Of a DNA stretch of 64,000 nucleotides, positions 22,284 through 38,247 are shown piece after piece. The position numbers and the translations under genes were made by a program. The notes under the pieces were generated by a model, which worked only from the letters and a program-made list of their open reading frames with translations, was not told where the DNA came from and did not search any database. The first letter of the stretch is position 1. Each line of letters opens with the position of its first letter. Source of the DNA: Lunularia cruciata (Eukaryota; Streptophyta; Marchantiopsida; Lunulariales; Lunulariaceae); contig OX419758.1 of NCBI GenBank assembly GCA_948567375.1, positions 41,617,473 to 41,681,472 on the forward strand. Reading direction: 5' to 3'.

Positions 22284-24270
22284 CTACAACAGAAAGAACC
22301 TAGCTACTAATGGGTCTTCATCATGACATAATCAGCTCCCAAAGCGCGAGAGAATAAACGAATTGCCACCTTCATGATCATGGCAGAAAAGCTCAATCGA
22401 AATTCACTCCGGTATCATACTGGTGATTCACTTGATTCCGTAACCCACACAAGTTCATAGTGATGATTGATTTGAAATCAAACTCCAAGTCAGCTGTCCT
22501 AGCGGCACCAAAGGTTTATCTCTCCATCATAGTCGACATCGACCAAACTTGTTTAACCCCTCTCCATCTGTTGAGGCTATCAACAAGCAGCTCAGATGGG
22601 AAAGATTCATTCATGTTGTCGACATCCAGGGCAGCAAAGATTCTCGTGCAGATCGTCGTTATTTCTCACCAACAGATGGCTGTGAAGATCAGGATCCAAC
22701 TATTAGTAGCCAGTTAAAAGAGTAGTTTGCCAGTATGTCGATTCAGCAACACCTTTCATCCCAACAACACTCGGCACTGAATCACTACTTAGGTTAGAAC
22801 AACTCCAGACTTCCTAACGGAACACGATACGAACAACTCTTCCCGTCTTATGGATGTACTGCAACGTAACTAGTCATCTTCACAGGAACAAGTACCGGAG
22901 TTCATAACTTAACGGCTTGAGAACTGCATTTCAGAGCTACTATGTTGGTTTCCAATACCTACGGTACAGTACAGTACTGTACAGTACTTTCGTCGTTATC
23001 AAAATCCTCGTGGACGAATTTGGCTCCACGTGTTTTGAAGACCCTGTGTTGAAAGTCTTAGAACTCTACTGCGTAAGAGTTATCAGACTCCTTGTAATGC
23101 ATGAAAGAATTGGAAGCCTTGCCTCGGCCGATTCTTCTATTGGCTTCAGTCTTCTTGATTGAACTATGTAGACTGAACTTTCTACACGTCTGTGCTTTTC
23201 TATTTCGCCTTGACTTTGCCTCTTCCAGGAAGTTTCAGTAGTTCATGCAAGTCGAAAATATAGAATTCTTTCGTCCCACGAAAGAGTAAGCAGTGTCTGT
23301 TTTAAACAGAACTTGTAACTGTTCGTGAATATTCTCGAGAAAACACGAGGTCCATCGTATGTAGTCAGGTGCTCTGTATTCATTTCGAGGTCAAAACACC
23401 ATTGCACTGCGAGATGTAGAACATCATCTTCTCGGAGCCAGTCCAAATAGCGGAACATGACCGGCATGTCAGAAGATAACTACGAACTTTCTCCAGCATG
23501 GCTTTTAAGCCTTAGCCTCTTAATCTGTGGTGATTCCATTTGTCCTGGTTTCGAACTGGGTCTGGATGTCTGCGTTTCCTTGCGAAAGTTTAAGACTCTA
23601 AACTTTAGATTTAATCTTTGCAAGTGATGAAAGCGGGGGAAACTTCAGTGGATGTCCCGCCTCCATGTGAAATTAGTTCGCAAGTGACTCACTCCTTACC
23701 CCAAATATGCTTTGTCTTCAACGAAAGTTAGCTAAAACGAAATGACCAGCTCTGCATCACATACATGGCTGATCATCAGCATCTGCGTGTACACTCCGAG
23801 CTTTCCTGTGTAAATCACAACTTCAGCCAGAGATCGAGATGTTTGCAATCTATGTGAACTCGAAGTAATATTCTCAAGATGGGCCGTCATCAGAATTCTT
23901 CGAGTCGAAACTGGAAGCAATATCTGCATCTGCTCTCTACATTCTTATCAGCGTTGGGTATACGGAGATCTTGGTATCTGGATGATCAGGGAGGTTGGAA
24001 TGATGGATGACAGATGAGCAACGAAATTGCCTTCAGCGTAGAGTGTTCTAGCAGACATGTAAAATGTTGACGGCTTGCTAGAGGATGTGATTGTCAAGAG
24101 AATTCTACGGTCGGTCCATGAACTGTATAGATATACACCTCGAACTTCAATACGCGGGATTGAGACACATTGGCACCGTGAAAGAATGAAGTAATCGATT
24201 AACAATTCGAACATGAATAAATGGGCCCAAATAATCACTTTGAAACGCGTGCTGTACAATTTCCGCCATG
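22284..24270. other. region between UBA5 and the PPR gene
   Basis: About 2 kb following the UBA5 stop codon, presumably UBA5 3' UTR, spacer and the unresolved start of the PPR gene, all on the minus strand. Several open minus-strand stretches could be exons, for example 23243-23467 with LREDDVLHLAVQWCFDLEM and about 22.53-22.67 kb with LDVDNMNESFPSELLVDSLN. None could be joined with confidence. Confidence 0.35.
22964..22987. repeat. array of five GTAC cores at 5-bp steps
   Basis: GTAC occurs at 22964, 22969, 22974, 22979 and 22984, an exact 5-bp period. It includes a 14-bp perfect palindrome around the centre. GTAC is the core of copper-response elements bound by plant SBP-domain factors (CRR1/SPL7 type). 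It may equally be a simple-sequence microsatellite. Confidence 0.7.
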
Positions 24271-27629
<3,359 letters not shown>

Positions 27630-28081
27630 CTGTTGCAAAAAGGTTCATTTCATTTCATGTGGAAATATTCGGCCATGAGCACTATTGAAGAAGCACATGC
27701 GTTGCATTGCACTCCAACAAACTCCATATTCATGTCCATCTCCAGGAGGAAAAGAAAAGCCATCCAATACTTGTGTGCTCTGTGTGCTTCAAATATTCCA
27801 CTTGTCTTCATTCAGCCCGGAATCAGGATCCCCAAAGCAGAGGTCATCGCAGGTTAAATGAGTAGAAATGAATACATAAAACCACAAAATTAAACCGATA
27901 TGGGACCATACTCATAGAGGCAAGACAAGTATTCAGAGTTGTATAAATTCACCAAAACTAACACTCAAAAGCAGCATACACTGACTTCCCCTGCTCCTCC
28001 GTTGCATAATTACAGACAGAAAAAACCACAGAATGCCAGCCACAATTCAGATCTCATAAAATGCCAAGAGCATAGTCGCAC

Positions 28082-28141
28082 CCGTTTCTCTTTAGTTTCG
28101 GACTTCCCGCCATCTTGGTCTGCAAGCTCTCCCCCGGCCAT
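28082..28141 (-). CDS. UBA5: candidate first exon of UBA5
   Basis: The first ATG after an in-frame stop (28139-28141) opens a hydrophilic 20-codon stretch (MAGGELADQDGGKSETKEKR). It ends at a possible donor CGG|GTGCGA and is in phase with the next exon (27629). UBA5 proteins usually carry a short N-terminal extension before MSSEVV, so the length is plausible. The donor is not a strong consensus, and the coiled-coil seen in flowering-plant homologues is missing. Confidence 0.45.
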
Positions 28142-28620
28142 TGCTTCTGCTTCCGCAACTACTTCGGCGAACCAAAAGCTCCCGGAAGCTCAACACTGTT
28201 CGAATCCTCCCCGATCCCTACAACGTATTTCCCCCCGGTTCTATTCTACTCCAATCTCATCACCACCACTACAACCACAAAACCGGAGTGAAATCGCTCG
28301 CTAGACCAGCCCAACCGATCGATGACGGGATCGATCGATTTCTGCTGCTGGCAACAAATTGCGCTGTGAAACGAAAGGTTCGAAGCCTGACATGCTCCTT
28401 CTTACATCGTCAAAATCACAGCGCGTTGGCCGGCTGCAGAAGAAAAAGCACAGCACATGACTCTTGAGAGCGAGAGTCATTTCTCTCGCTCCCTGACTTT
28501 GTCTCTGATGGCCCCGTTTCCTCTCCCGGTAAATCACCTGCCGTATTATTTCCAGGCTACAAGCTAACTCCGAAGTTCACGATTCGCGACATAAATTCGT
28601 CCGAAACTCCGAGCAACTCT
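28142..28620. promoter_or_regulatory. probable UBA5 promoter region
   Basis: GC-richer stretch upstream of the candidate UBA5 start. It includes a short inverted repeat, ATGACTCT...AGAGTCAT, around 28.46-28.48 kb and overlapping ATCGATCGAT strings near 28.32-28.34 kb. No TATA box was assigned. Beyond this the sequence quickly turns AT-rich. Confidence 0.35.
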
Positions 28621-31600
28621 TCTGGAACGGCTTGCCGGCGTCCAAAATTATCGGAATCGCCTGGACCGGGTTCCAGGTGGATTCCGGGAGTGTTCGCCCA
28701 GAATCTCCTCTGGCTCGATCATCACATCACTGTCATTATTATTCTTCTCCTTTGCCTCCGTCTCAAACCCCACCATACCCACACACGTTGAAATTTGACC
28801 TCGAATCGAAGGCTTTGTTCGACTTGTATTGTCTTTGTATTGACTTTGGATTGAAGATCTCTTTCTTTCCCCATCTCTTGGCAGTGTATTTTGTGTTTCA
28901 CGACATTTTGATTCATTTTGTCTTCAACTTATAGAGTATTTTCACTTCTGTGTGTTTTTTAAGTCTAAGCTAAGGACTTTGTGAACACTTTCAGTGGTGG
29001 AGCTTTACTAGGCTTAGTTCTGATTTGGTTGAGAAATGGACGACTGTATCAAATACTTCGCTTTTTAAGACGCCAATAACTTTTGCCCGTAGTTTTCTTT
29101 GGTTAATATTTTCAGCAGTCATCGACATGACACAGCGGACATAAGTAGACTAAATCTGAAGCTAAGGGAAGAAATGAAATAGATGTTATAGGAAGAAACG
29201 TTTAAACCATACCTTCTCTAATAAAGCATTTTGTTTTATTTATTCTTATTTATTATGTCTTAGAGTATGAAAATAAGCTTGTATTTTCTATGTTCCTTCT
29301 TCAAGATATGCTCCTCACCCACCACCATACATCATAATCCTCTTTCTTGTTCATAGAATCAACTGAAATGATGAAACGAAATTATGGTGAAGTTATACCT
29401 CCGAATTTCTCTATCACAGTCAACTATTTTTTAAGTATGATCATTGAAGTTCTTTGTTAAATGTCCATTTACTCTGTAAAGTCAGTTTATCCGGGCTACA
29501 ATGAACTTTGTAAATTTTGAAATAATACCTCACTATATAAAAATTTCTGGATTGTCGAAAATAATTATGATGTTCACTAATGTTACTACTCGTTCTTTCC
29601 AAATTACCATGACTATAAATTTATCGTATGTAATTCTAGTCATTTAGACTCTATTATTCGTTAAATATAAAAGCTTTCTAATAGAGACATGCTAGAGACA
29701 ATAACCAAATATCTAAATCAATTAAGTTTTATCTGAGGAGCATAACTACCAACAGATCAATTCTTGATGTCATTCTTTCCACTTATGCTGATATTATAAT
29801 TTTCCATAATAATCTTCTACGCATGTTTTAGTTTATCTCACTATGGAAGCATTTAGTAAGTACGTAGGCTCCTTCCCTGCTACTTGTTATCAAGCGCTTT
29901 CCTATTGCTAGGTGCCTTTCAGGTAGGCGGGTATTACGTTCCATGATAAAATAAAAAGGCGCTACAAAAGTCATTTTGCATAGTGTAAAATTGAATATAT
30001 TGAATCATTTTGTCTTGATGATCTATATTCATATAATTACTCTTTCGTATTCCTTTATATGTGCTTATGTCATCGTGGTAAGACATATATCTCTGATTGT
30101 CCTTCAATAATGCAAGCAAACTAATTCTCATCAATGAAATGTAGATAATTAGCCTTTGGTTATTTCCTTTTTCTTTCTTTTTTACTTTTTCAGTCTTTTC
30201 GTCTGTAATATAAGAGCTAAAACACAAATATTATATAATTATTTGCATTAATACCAATTTATAAAAAAATTATTTCATAAAACAATATATATAAGGGAAT
30301 CCATAAAAAGGCTACTAATCCATTTTACTTTCTAGAAGAGAAGTTGCTTTCTATTACAAAGATAACCAAAAAAAGAAGAGTTTTTTGGGCATTGGAACAC
30401 TCTTGTGACTTTTTCATCTGTAAAATAGAAGAAAGAAATCACCTATTGTCTTAATATACTCTTATCTCTTATTTGTTTATAATTATTTTAATTTTTATTA
30501 TTTATATCAAGTCTTCCTATATCTTCTTACTGACTTTTATAAGCTCTTGTTTGCATATCTTTGTATGAATTATAGTATGTTTATATTGCATGAGTAAAAA
30601 TTAAAGATTCCAAAGGAGATTTGATAATCAATCAAAATACTATCTACGTGAGGTTTGCATGGAGAATTATATGTAACTTGAAGTATGAGATTCATTTTCT
30701 GTCTAAGTTTCTCCAAGTGGAGCTTTATTGGAGTTGCTAAGTCTCGTATTCTTGAAGTTAAATCAATCCATGAGTTATAATTTAAGTGTTCTTGTGTTCT
30801 TGTTCTTTCTGCTAAATCGATGTAAGAAAATGAGTACTCTTTATTTTTAGCTGCTTAATGACAGGTTCTTATTACTAGATTCTAAGGTTTATTCAAAATT
30901 CATTGGGTGTTTGGTTCTGAAGAAATGTATTAAATCATTTAGTAAAATCATTGTGAAGAAATTGGCAAAAACTACAATAAAGTACTAAGTCCACATACAT
31001 CAAACTAGGACTGTAACTTATATAAAAATACATATTTCTCAATTAAAATCTAGGGAGAAATAGATGAAACAACCTTCAATTTTTAATTGATTTACTATAT
31101 TTAAGAGTGAAAAAATAACACTTTAGGATTAAAGTATCCTCAATAAACATCACGGAGTCTAATTAAATACATAAAAAACAAAAATAAATTCCATTTGTGG
31201 ACTTTTGCTACCTTAATCTCTAATGTTAATTTGTAATGATACTACTATAACGTGAAAGCTCCTTGAGTTTTTATGAGGCTACAAGCAAGAAAATAGGACA
31301 CTAATAAAAAAGTCATCGGGAAAACGTTATCAGCTCTCTCTGAGGTATTGTATATATGTTTTTAATTTGGAGTCCAAATTCATAAGATCAATACTTAGAA
31401 CCTACAAAAACTTTATCTTAACCATTTTATCTCGAAGGTATTCAAATATAAGTCAATGGCCTTAACCTTACTTAGTAGCTCCTGATTCCATAATTTAACT
31501 ATCCTATCCTTTAGCCACTAATCCGTAATCTAACAAGTGAAAACTTTGTATATATTTAGTATATCTTAGTTCTTTAAGGCATCTTCTTAAGTCATAGTAC

Positions 31601-33184
31601 AAAGTGCTTCTGTTAGTCGTCTTCTAATAATAAAGAGCCTTGCAATCTTGGATATATTTAGTTGAAAATTGAATATTGTATTGATTATTAAAGTTATGAA
31701 GTTTGCATGTTTTCCAATAATATTTATTATTTTTGAGAGATGTTGAGTATTCATCATTTAAAAAAATTGACTTTATTAGATTTCTTATGAGAATATTGAA
31801 TATTGTTGTCAGGCTGATTTTTCTTGTATAGCTATGTCTCAAATTTATCAAAGTAATTATCAAAGAACTATCTTCCTGTTTTCTTGCCCAAGGCTTTGAA
31901 AAGAATATTAAGTCTTGTTTCTCACGTAGAGTAGTACACATGTACATTATTTTAATTTTTAAGCAATATATATTCAAATTAAGAAAAATTGGGTTTTTTT
32001 ATTATGTTTTTTTATGAAATTGTAGTATAATAAGAAATAAAAACAAGGCTCTTCAAGGTATATCAGTACAAATTTTTGTTGCATTACTAGTATCATATTC
32101 AGGTGTAGTATTTGATAAGAGAGTGGTAGTTCTTCTCTTACTTATTCAACTAATAGTCTGTCTTGTATTTGCAACAAAATAAGATTATAAACACTAATTA
32201 ATTACTCAGTAAATATAGATAGTTTAATAGTTTATCATTATTCAAAAATAAAAAATTATGAGATTCTGCTTAATAAATTTAAGTAGCATTTCTTCTCTTA
32301 TTCTACTTTGTTGTATATTTGGAGTTTTCTCCATATATCTTTATATACTATTTATAAATTTCCAAAGATGAAATCATAGTTTCATATGAAATTAAGATAT
32401 GTCAATAACCACAATAAATATAACTACTAATAAATGCCTCTAAATATATATTATAGTTGATACTTCTTATTTGTAAGGAATGGTACTTATCCTTTCCTTC
32501 TCTTAATGATATTATTTCTTTGAAACTTGACTTATAAATCTTATATGTGAAATGGATTAAATTGTACATACATTGTCTACTACTCAATCGTATTAGATAT
32601 TTAATGTTGATAGTCTAGTGTTGAAAATTGCTCTTGAAAAATAATTATTTTCTTAAAGTCTAATTTTGCAAACTTGGACTTCGTCCTTTTAAAACATAAA
32701 TGATATATTTTACTTCCAATCAGTCGACAATAAGCTTCACAATTACTATTATATCCATCCAGGTGTGACAAGCGTGATTCTGTTGTTATATATCATCATA
32801 AGCTATCTGATCATACCTTCGCGTTTTCAGTGTTGTCCGCCGGTTAGCTTCAGCTACCAAATAATAATCCATTTACTTTGTCGTGGACATCGCACTACTT
32901 TGTAAGTTATCATCATATACTCCACATTTATGCGGTTGGACCGGAAGTAGAAAGGAACTACTGTGGGTAGAGGGACATTTCGGGCGAATGTTTCGGGCTT
33001 GAATCTACCGAATTGTTATCATAAGTTTCTTAAATTTGAGGGTGTTGATATATGTTTGATGGGATGAGTTCTGTTCACACATATAACATATGATATATGC
33101 ATAAGACATTTTTCGAATAAAAAGCTATAATCAAAAGGTATCCCGGTCTTTTTTTCCATATTTTTGTTTGAAAAAAGTAATTGT
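28621..33184. other. AT-rich gene-poor stretch
   Basis: About 4.5 kb of low-GC sequence with no frame of convincing length or composition, no tRNA or rRNA, and no recognisable transposon protein. Probably heterochromatic or eroded transposon DNA. Confidence 0.5.
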
Positions 33185-33250
33185 TACAAGTCTTGTACTT
33201 ATTATATAGCATATAATATTATATGCTATATAATAAGTACAAGACTTGTA
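33185..33250. repeat. perfect 66-bp palindrome
   Basis: The two 33-bp halves (33185-33217 and 33218-33250) are exact reverse complements with no spacer. The outer end reads TACAAGTCTTGTACTTATTA and the centre is ATAATATTAT. Symmetry stops abruptly at both outer bases. Such a perfect, spacer-free palindrome can form a cruciform. It suggests a recent inverted duplication or a miniature element, because drift would otherwise have introduced mismatches. Confidence 0.92.
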
Positions 33251-34575
33251 TAATAATCGTTGAACTGTTGACCATCTAACTATACCACCGATAACATGGA
33301 CTACATTTAATGCTCCTCTTTACTTCCCGTGTCTTCAACTAATATTTCAATGAGTGAAATTCTAATTTTCATCTTCTAAATGTACAAATTATGATGATTA
33401 TATTCGTATATAGAGGAGTGAGCAATATATACCACTTGTTAAGATATAACGTAGATCATAAATACTTAACTCTTTGATGTATTCTTAAGTTATAATGTTT
33501 GTTTGCTACTTGTTGATTTTAAACTCCATCAGCACTCCTTGGTTTTTTTAAATAGAACTTTATTTCTAATATGAACTTTATATTGTATTTCTTGTCTTCC
33601 TTGGTATCATTTGAAATTACTTTTGAATAGAAAAAGGCAAGGTTGTGTTTCTGCCACTAAAATAGCAAACAAGGACTAATGAGCTATAGAGTAACCTTGC
33701 TAAACAGAAAAGACAAGAGATTAGAAGATCATCTTGTCTTCCATAATGTATTGGGTATATTCACTTGTATTATTTATTTCGTATCAAAAGATAATTTTGT
33801 ATATAATATCAGTCGCTTTTGTAAATAAATAACACTATTACAATAATTGATATATTTAATGCAAGTAAAATATTTGATTCAACAATTAGTCGTGTTTATT
33901 AAGAGAGGTGATGTATGCAACCCAAGTACCACAAATCAGGAAGATACAACAAGGAACTAGAAAGTAAAGGGTGAGGCAATACTAATAAGTGTAATACTCA
34001 AATTAATGATATATGGATTTTAAAGTTTACATTGAAGATTTTGATGGTAAAAGGTGTGGTAAAGGAACTTCTGGGGTACATTTATGGAAAACTGTAAGGA
34101 TATAAAGGCAAAATGTATCTGAATCACAATAAAAATAAGGTTGTAAAGGCTAAAATGAATTCAATTGAAGTATTGATCCTTAGGTGTAACTAAGTTGGAA
34201 TTCAAATCATAAATAATATATCTTAGAAAAAAAATATTATTTTTATTTAAGATATTAAAGATAAAGCTGGCTATTTTCACTTTCAATAATATATGCATAT
34301 TTGGTCTAATTTTAAAACATAACTTTAATTCTATTCAAAATTGTAGTATTCTTATCATGACACTATAATATGTATTATGTATAGATGATGGAAGAATTCT
34401 TAAAGATCAAGACATGATATCTTTATAACGCCTTATCATTTACATATTTATAGTATAAATTTGTAATAAAGTTACAATTAATGCTTGAGTGTTATGATTG
34501 TAGACTTCAAAATGACTAAAACGAAGCAATAAGGAGAAAGGTTACTTATTTGTTACCATGATTCTACATTGGTTC

Positions 34576-34577
<2 letters not shown>
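33251..34577. other. AT-rich gene-poor stretch
   Basis: No recognisable feature; composition like the flanking AT-rich region. Confidence 0.45.

Positions 34578-34623
<46 letters not shown>
34578..34623 (+). repeat. (TTA)n microsatellite
   Basis: About fifteen uninterrupted TTA triplets. The apparent poly-tyrosine reading frame across it is only a translation of this simple repeat. Confidence 0.95.
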
Positions 34624-35270
34624 GCATATATACATCACCATATAACATACATTGTTGTTACTTTAGAAATACAAATCACACATAAGTCATACATAAAATC
34701 TAAAATGCCACAACAATCAATTCAATTCACACACTTAAATGTAATTAGAACTCAATCCATCAACTCAATATTGGTAACAATGTGCATTGATTACAATCAA
34801 GCCACATCCACTTTAGCTAAGAGACTTCAGATGATGCTTGATGGCTTTTGTCCACCATAACCAAGAACTCAAATGCTGACCATCAAATTAGTGAGCTCTC
34901 CAAAGTTGCACTTCAAAAGTATTTGGCTTGACATAGAACTCCAATCCTAACAATGTAATTGATGACCCACCTGACTATGCAAATGATGGTAGTCCAACTA
35001 GTGTGATCAATAGCACTAATATGAAATCTGGCCGCCACTAAGTAGTTTATGAGCAACTATTAGTATAATTATGATTGCAAAGACTAACACTCTAATGTCC
35101 AAGCAAACTAACGTTGGCATTGAAAATACCATGATACTTATAAAACACACACACACACATACATACCACATGAGATCCTCTCAAATTGACAAAAGTAGTA
35201 TGGAAATGCATATTGCCAACATATCAAGTTCAATGTTGGAGATCAAGTCTAGCTATCAACCACCAACCTC
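34624..35270. other. AT-rich spacer with short CA repeat
   Basis: No gene seen. A short (CA)n run occurs near 35.15 kb. Confidence 0.45.
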
Positions 35271-35309
35271 GTGTTAGTTGGTCCTTATAAGCTCAAACCT
35301 TGTTTTGTT

Positions 35310-35692
35310 GACCTTTCTCCATTCTTCATCAAATTGGCAAAGTGGCCTACCACCTCAAGCTACCGCCACACATGAAGATCCACCCAATATTCCATGTTTC
35401 CTTACTTACATAGATATGCACCTTGATCGCCCCAATTCTCTTCCATCCAAGAAAGTAGACCTTGCACAACCCTCATTCATGACACTAAGTACTATGAAGT
35501 CAAATACATTCTAATATGCACTCATAGTACTCACCATCCATATGTGGAATATCTTGTATAATGGAAAGGTTACCCACTACATGAGGCATCATGGGAACCA
35601 ACAGCCAACATGACCAATGCACTGGTGCTAGTTCAATGTTTTGAGCAACAACCTTGTAACAAAGATGTTGTGTCTTAAAAGGAGGAGGTTTG
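35310..35692 (+). mobile_element. gypsy integrase tail, chromodomain and polypurine tract
   Basis: The plus strand encodes ILHQIGKVAYHLKLPPHMK and KIHPIFHVSLL (35.31-35.42 kb), the usual integrase C-terminus of chromoviruses. A chromodomain-like block follows with context GYPLHEASWEPTANMTNA (35.57-35.63 kb). The polypurine tract AAAAGGAGGAGG lies at about 35.68 kb, just before the LTR. This places the family, or the older element it joined, among chromodomain-bearing Ty3/gypsy elements. Fossil. Confidence 0.75.
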
Positions 35693-36303
35693 TAGTACCA
35701 ATAGCTAGATATTATATTTTCTAGTATTATCTAGAGGTGAAAATAGGCTTGGTAACATCTAGAAGGATGTTGTGTATTATGTGCTAAGTAGATCATAAAG
35801 AGATTTCACCAAAAGAATACTTCTACTAATAGGGTAGAAGTGGAGAATAGTATAACAGCTTCAAAAGCCAATTTCAAAGGCTAAAACAAATGAATTAGAC
35901 CTCAATATCAAAATATTCTCCCACTTTTAAGGATAAAGTGCTTGCCTTCTCCCCCATTGTTCATCTCATTGAGAGCTTTCTAATGGTACCTCACCTATGT
36001 GATTATGAGCTTCTTACAAGAAGATTCTCTAGAGAATCCATCCGATCAAACCAATTTTACCAACTATATAGGACAAGGACCAACATGTCACCCATCCATG
36101 CAACTAATCTAAGGGTGGAGTTTTTCTAACATGCCACCAATCCATGTATTTGATCCAAGGGTGGAGCTTCCTATGAGGGGATCCTCTTTGCTATATAATA
36201 AAGAGAAGGTGCTCCTTTGGGGCATTGGAGTTTGGTATGTGAAGCTTATATTTTCTCCCTTGTATCTCTCTCAAAGAGTTCTCTTGTCCTCAAGTATTAC
36301 ACA
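35693..36303 (+). repeat. gypsy LTR (plus orientation)
   Basis: Starts TGTAGTACC after the polypurine tract and ends AGTATTACA. It aligns along its length with the reverse complement of 38248-38845. Shared blocks include AGAGCTTTC, ATAGGACAAGGA and CTAATCTAAGGGTGGAG. No primer-binding site follows it. Confidence 0.7.
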
Positions 36304-38247
36304 TAAAGACAATGTGATCATTCTCACAAATTTGGTCACACTAGTAACCAATGCTTTGACCTCCACCTGAAGTTATGGAGTAGTAGGGTTGCTATGGCAA
36401 GTGGTAGAGGAGCTCTAATTCATGGAAGATGAGGTGGTGGTAGAGGACTCACACTTGGTAAGGAGCATAGTATCTATCCTTGCTTTTGATATAGCCATAG
36501 CTACTTGGTCGAGCAATCGGAGTAAAGACTGGCTAGCATGGCTATAGCTCAATGAAGATCAAATTTGGGTGCTTAGTCTTCTACCTTTTATGCTGGTGGT
36601 AGAGACATCTTGGACTTTATGTATGGAGTAGCACAAGTATATGCATCTACCATAGTGATTAGGAGTGAAATATGTGCTCCAAAGCCTAGAGGAGCACTAG
36701 TAGAGTTGGACATACAAAGAGGAGAGTTTGGTAGACAAGTCAAACTTCTCAAGTCTTTCACACTCTTTGAGGCACTATAGAGGACATCCATGGCTCCCAA
36801 ACATCCTAGTGCATGTTGGATAGGTGGTGATGGAATGCATGATGGACTAAATTCTTGTCAACCACTTGCTACTACACAAATTGAGTCTAGCATGATGTTT
36901 AAGGTGGCTAAGTTAATTATGCCCTTCCTTTTATTCTCAGCCAATGAAATTTTAATATTGGGAGTTGACCCAAATCCAATGTTTTGGTTGGTTGTCATGC
37001 TTTGTGAGAGTAGAGATAATGCGGTTCTTGCTTCTTAAGCAAAGGTGGTTGATAATAGAGCTAGTCGACCAATGGTTTATGGTAGGCAACAATAGCTAGG
37101 TTGGAGGAGTTACCAACTAGACCTGCACTTGAGCAAGTTGAGATCACACCTAGAGTTGTCTTATTGGATAACCAAAGGAAGATTTTTTTGTTTGGTGTGA
37201 CCTTCATGGAAGGTCTATATACCACAAAAAGGTCTTATTAAACTTTTGGTGCACAACTCCTTATGTTAGGGAAGGATGTACTTGTCGATCTTGAGCTCCA
37301 AAAGACCGATGTGGAGAGGTGTCCATTTTAGATCCAAACATCTCTAGAGGATGGTTCTACATAGTACATCACATGTGGAGAGCTTATTGTATATACTCAA
37401 TCCAATCATCCGATTGATAGTTCTATGGTGAGAGCTCAAACATTGCAACAATAGTAAAGTCATATGATGTGCTCGATGGTGGAGTATTGTTATACACCAT
37501 AGGTTTTAACACTGACTATTGAGAGGAGATAGCCTCTTATACACCAAGTTTCAATTAAGTGAGGGATGGTATATCACCTACCAATACATTTTAGTAGTGG
37601 TAGTCTTGGCTCACTATAGTCAACAAACATGGCATCAATTTTGACTTTTAGTGGTTTTATTACTTGGTCTGGTGCCTTATTGGAAGAGAACACGCGTGTA
37701 GAGTATACTCCAATACCAGAAGAGATCATTGGATTTGGAGTATTAGTGGGATCATTCCATCCACCTTGGATGGTCCATTGTGTATTTTTGAGGTGGCATT
37801 GTAGTAGCATGCGGATCAATTGGTGCAATAAGCTTGGATTGGAATCTTTTTACCACCAAAGAGACTAGTGTGAAAATGAGGTTCCAAAGTCTATTATCTT
37901 ATCACCTTTGGATACCACACTCATTGCTTGGCAGTATCCAATAGAGGGAGTATGTCTATTGGAGTTGTTTGGCGATATTATCATTGGACTAGTTGCAGTA
38001 CTATAGCTAAGTATACAAGTACATAGGTACTTGTATGTGGAGAGATATCAGACTACAAGGGAAGTCTCTCTACATCATGTTGCACACTTGACCTATCGGT
38101 ATCTTGAGTTATTATTGATGTAAATAGTCAAAGTTTTTAAAAAAACCCTACAAGTAGACATTTCCTTGTTGGGAGTAGAGGATTTGGAGAGACATGGTTC
38201 TATTTATTTGGTGATTTTTGGGTGGCTATGTCAAGTAGATACTTATT
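36304..38247 (+). mobile_element. gypsy gag knuckle to methyltransferase segment, copy 2
   Basis: Plus-strand counterpart of 4.8-2.8 kb in copy 1. It has the zinc-knuckle region (FGHTSNQCF-type, about 36.3-36.4 kb) and the linker (SGALLEENTRVEYTPIPEE, 37.66-37.73 kb). Methyltransferase motif I (LELFGDI) is near 37.95 kb and the motif IV block (DISLLGVEDLERHGSIYLVI then GWLCQ) near 38.16-38.23 kb. The segment stops at the inverted LTR. Fossil with many interruptions, but independent confirmation that the methyltransferase belongs to the family. Confidence 0.75.

Noticed and set aside
28632-28934. 100-codon plus-strand frame beside UBA5
   Set aside because: Low-complexity, no domain, composition of AT-rich spacer; no splice or promoter support.
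34558-34860. Open frame with a run of tyrosines
   Set aside because: It is a translation of the (TTA)n microsatellite plus flanking non-coding DNA.
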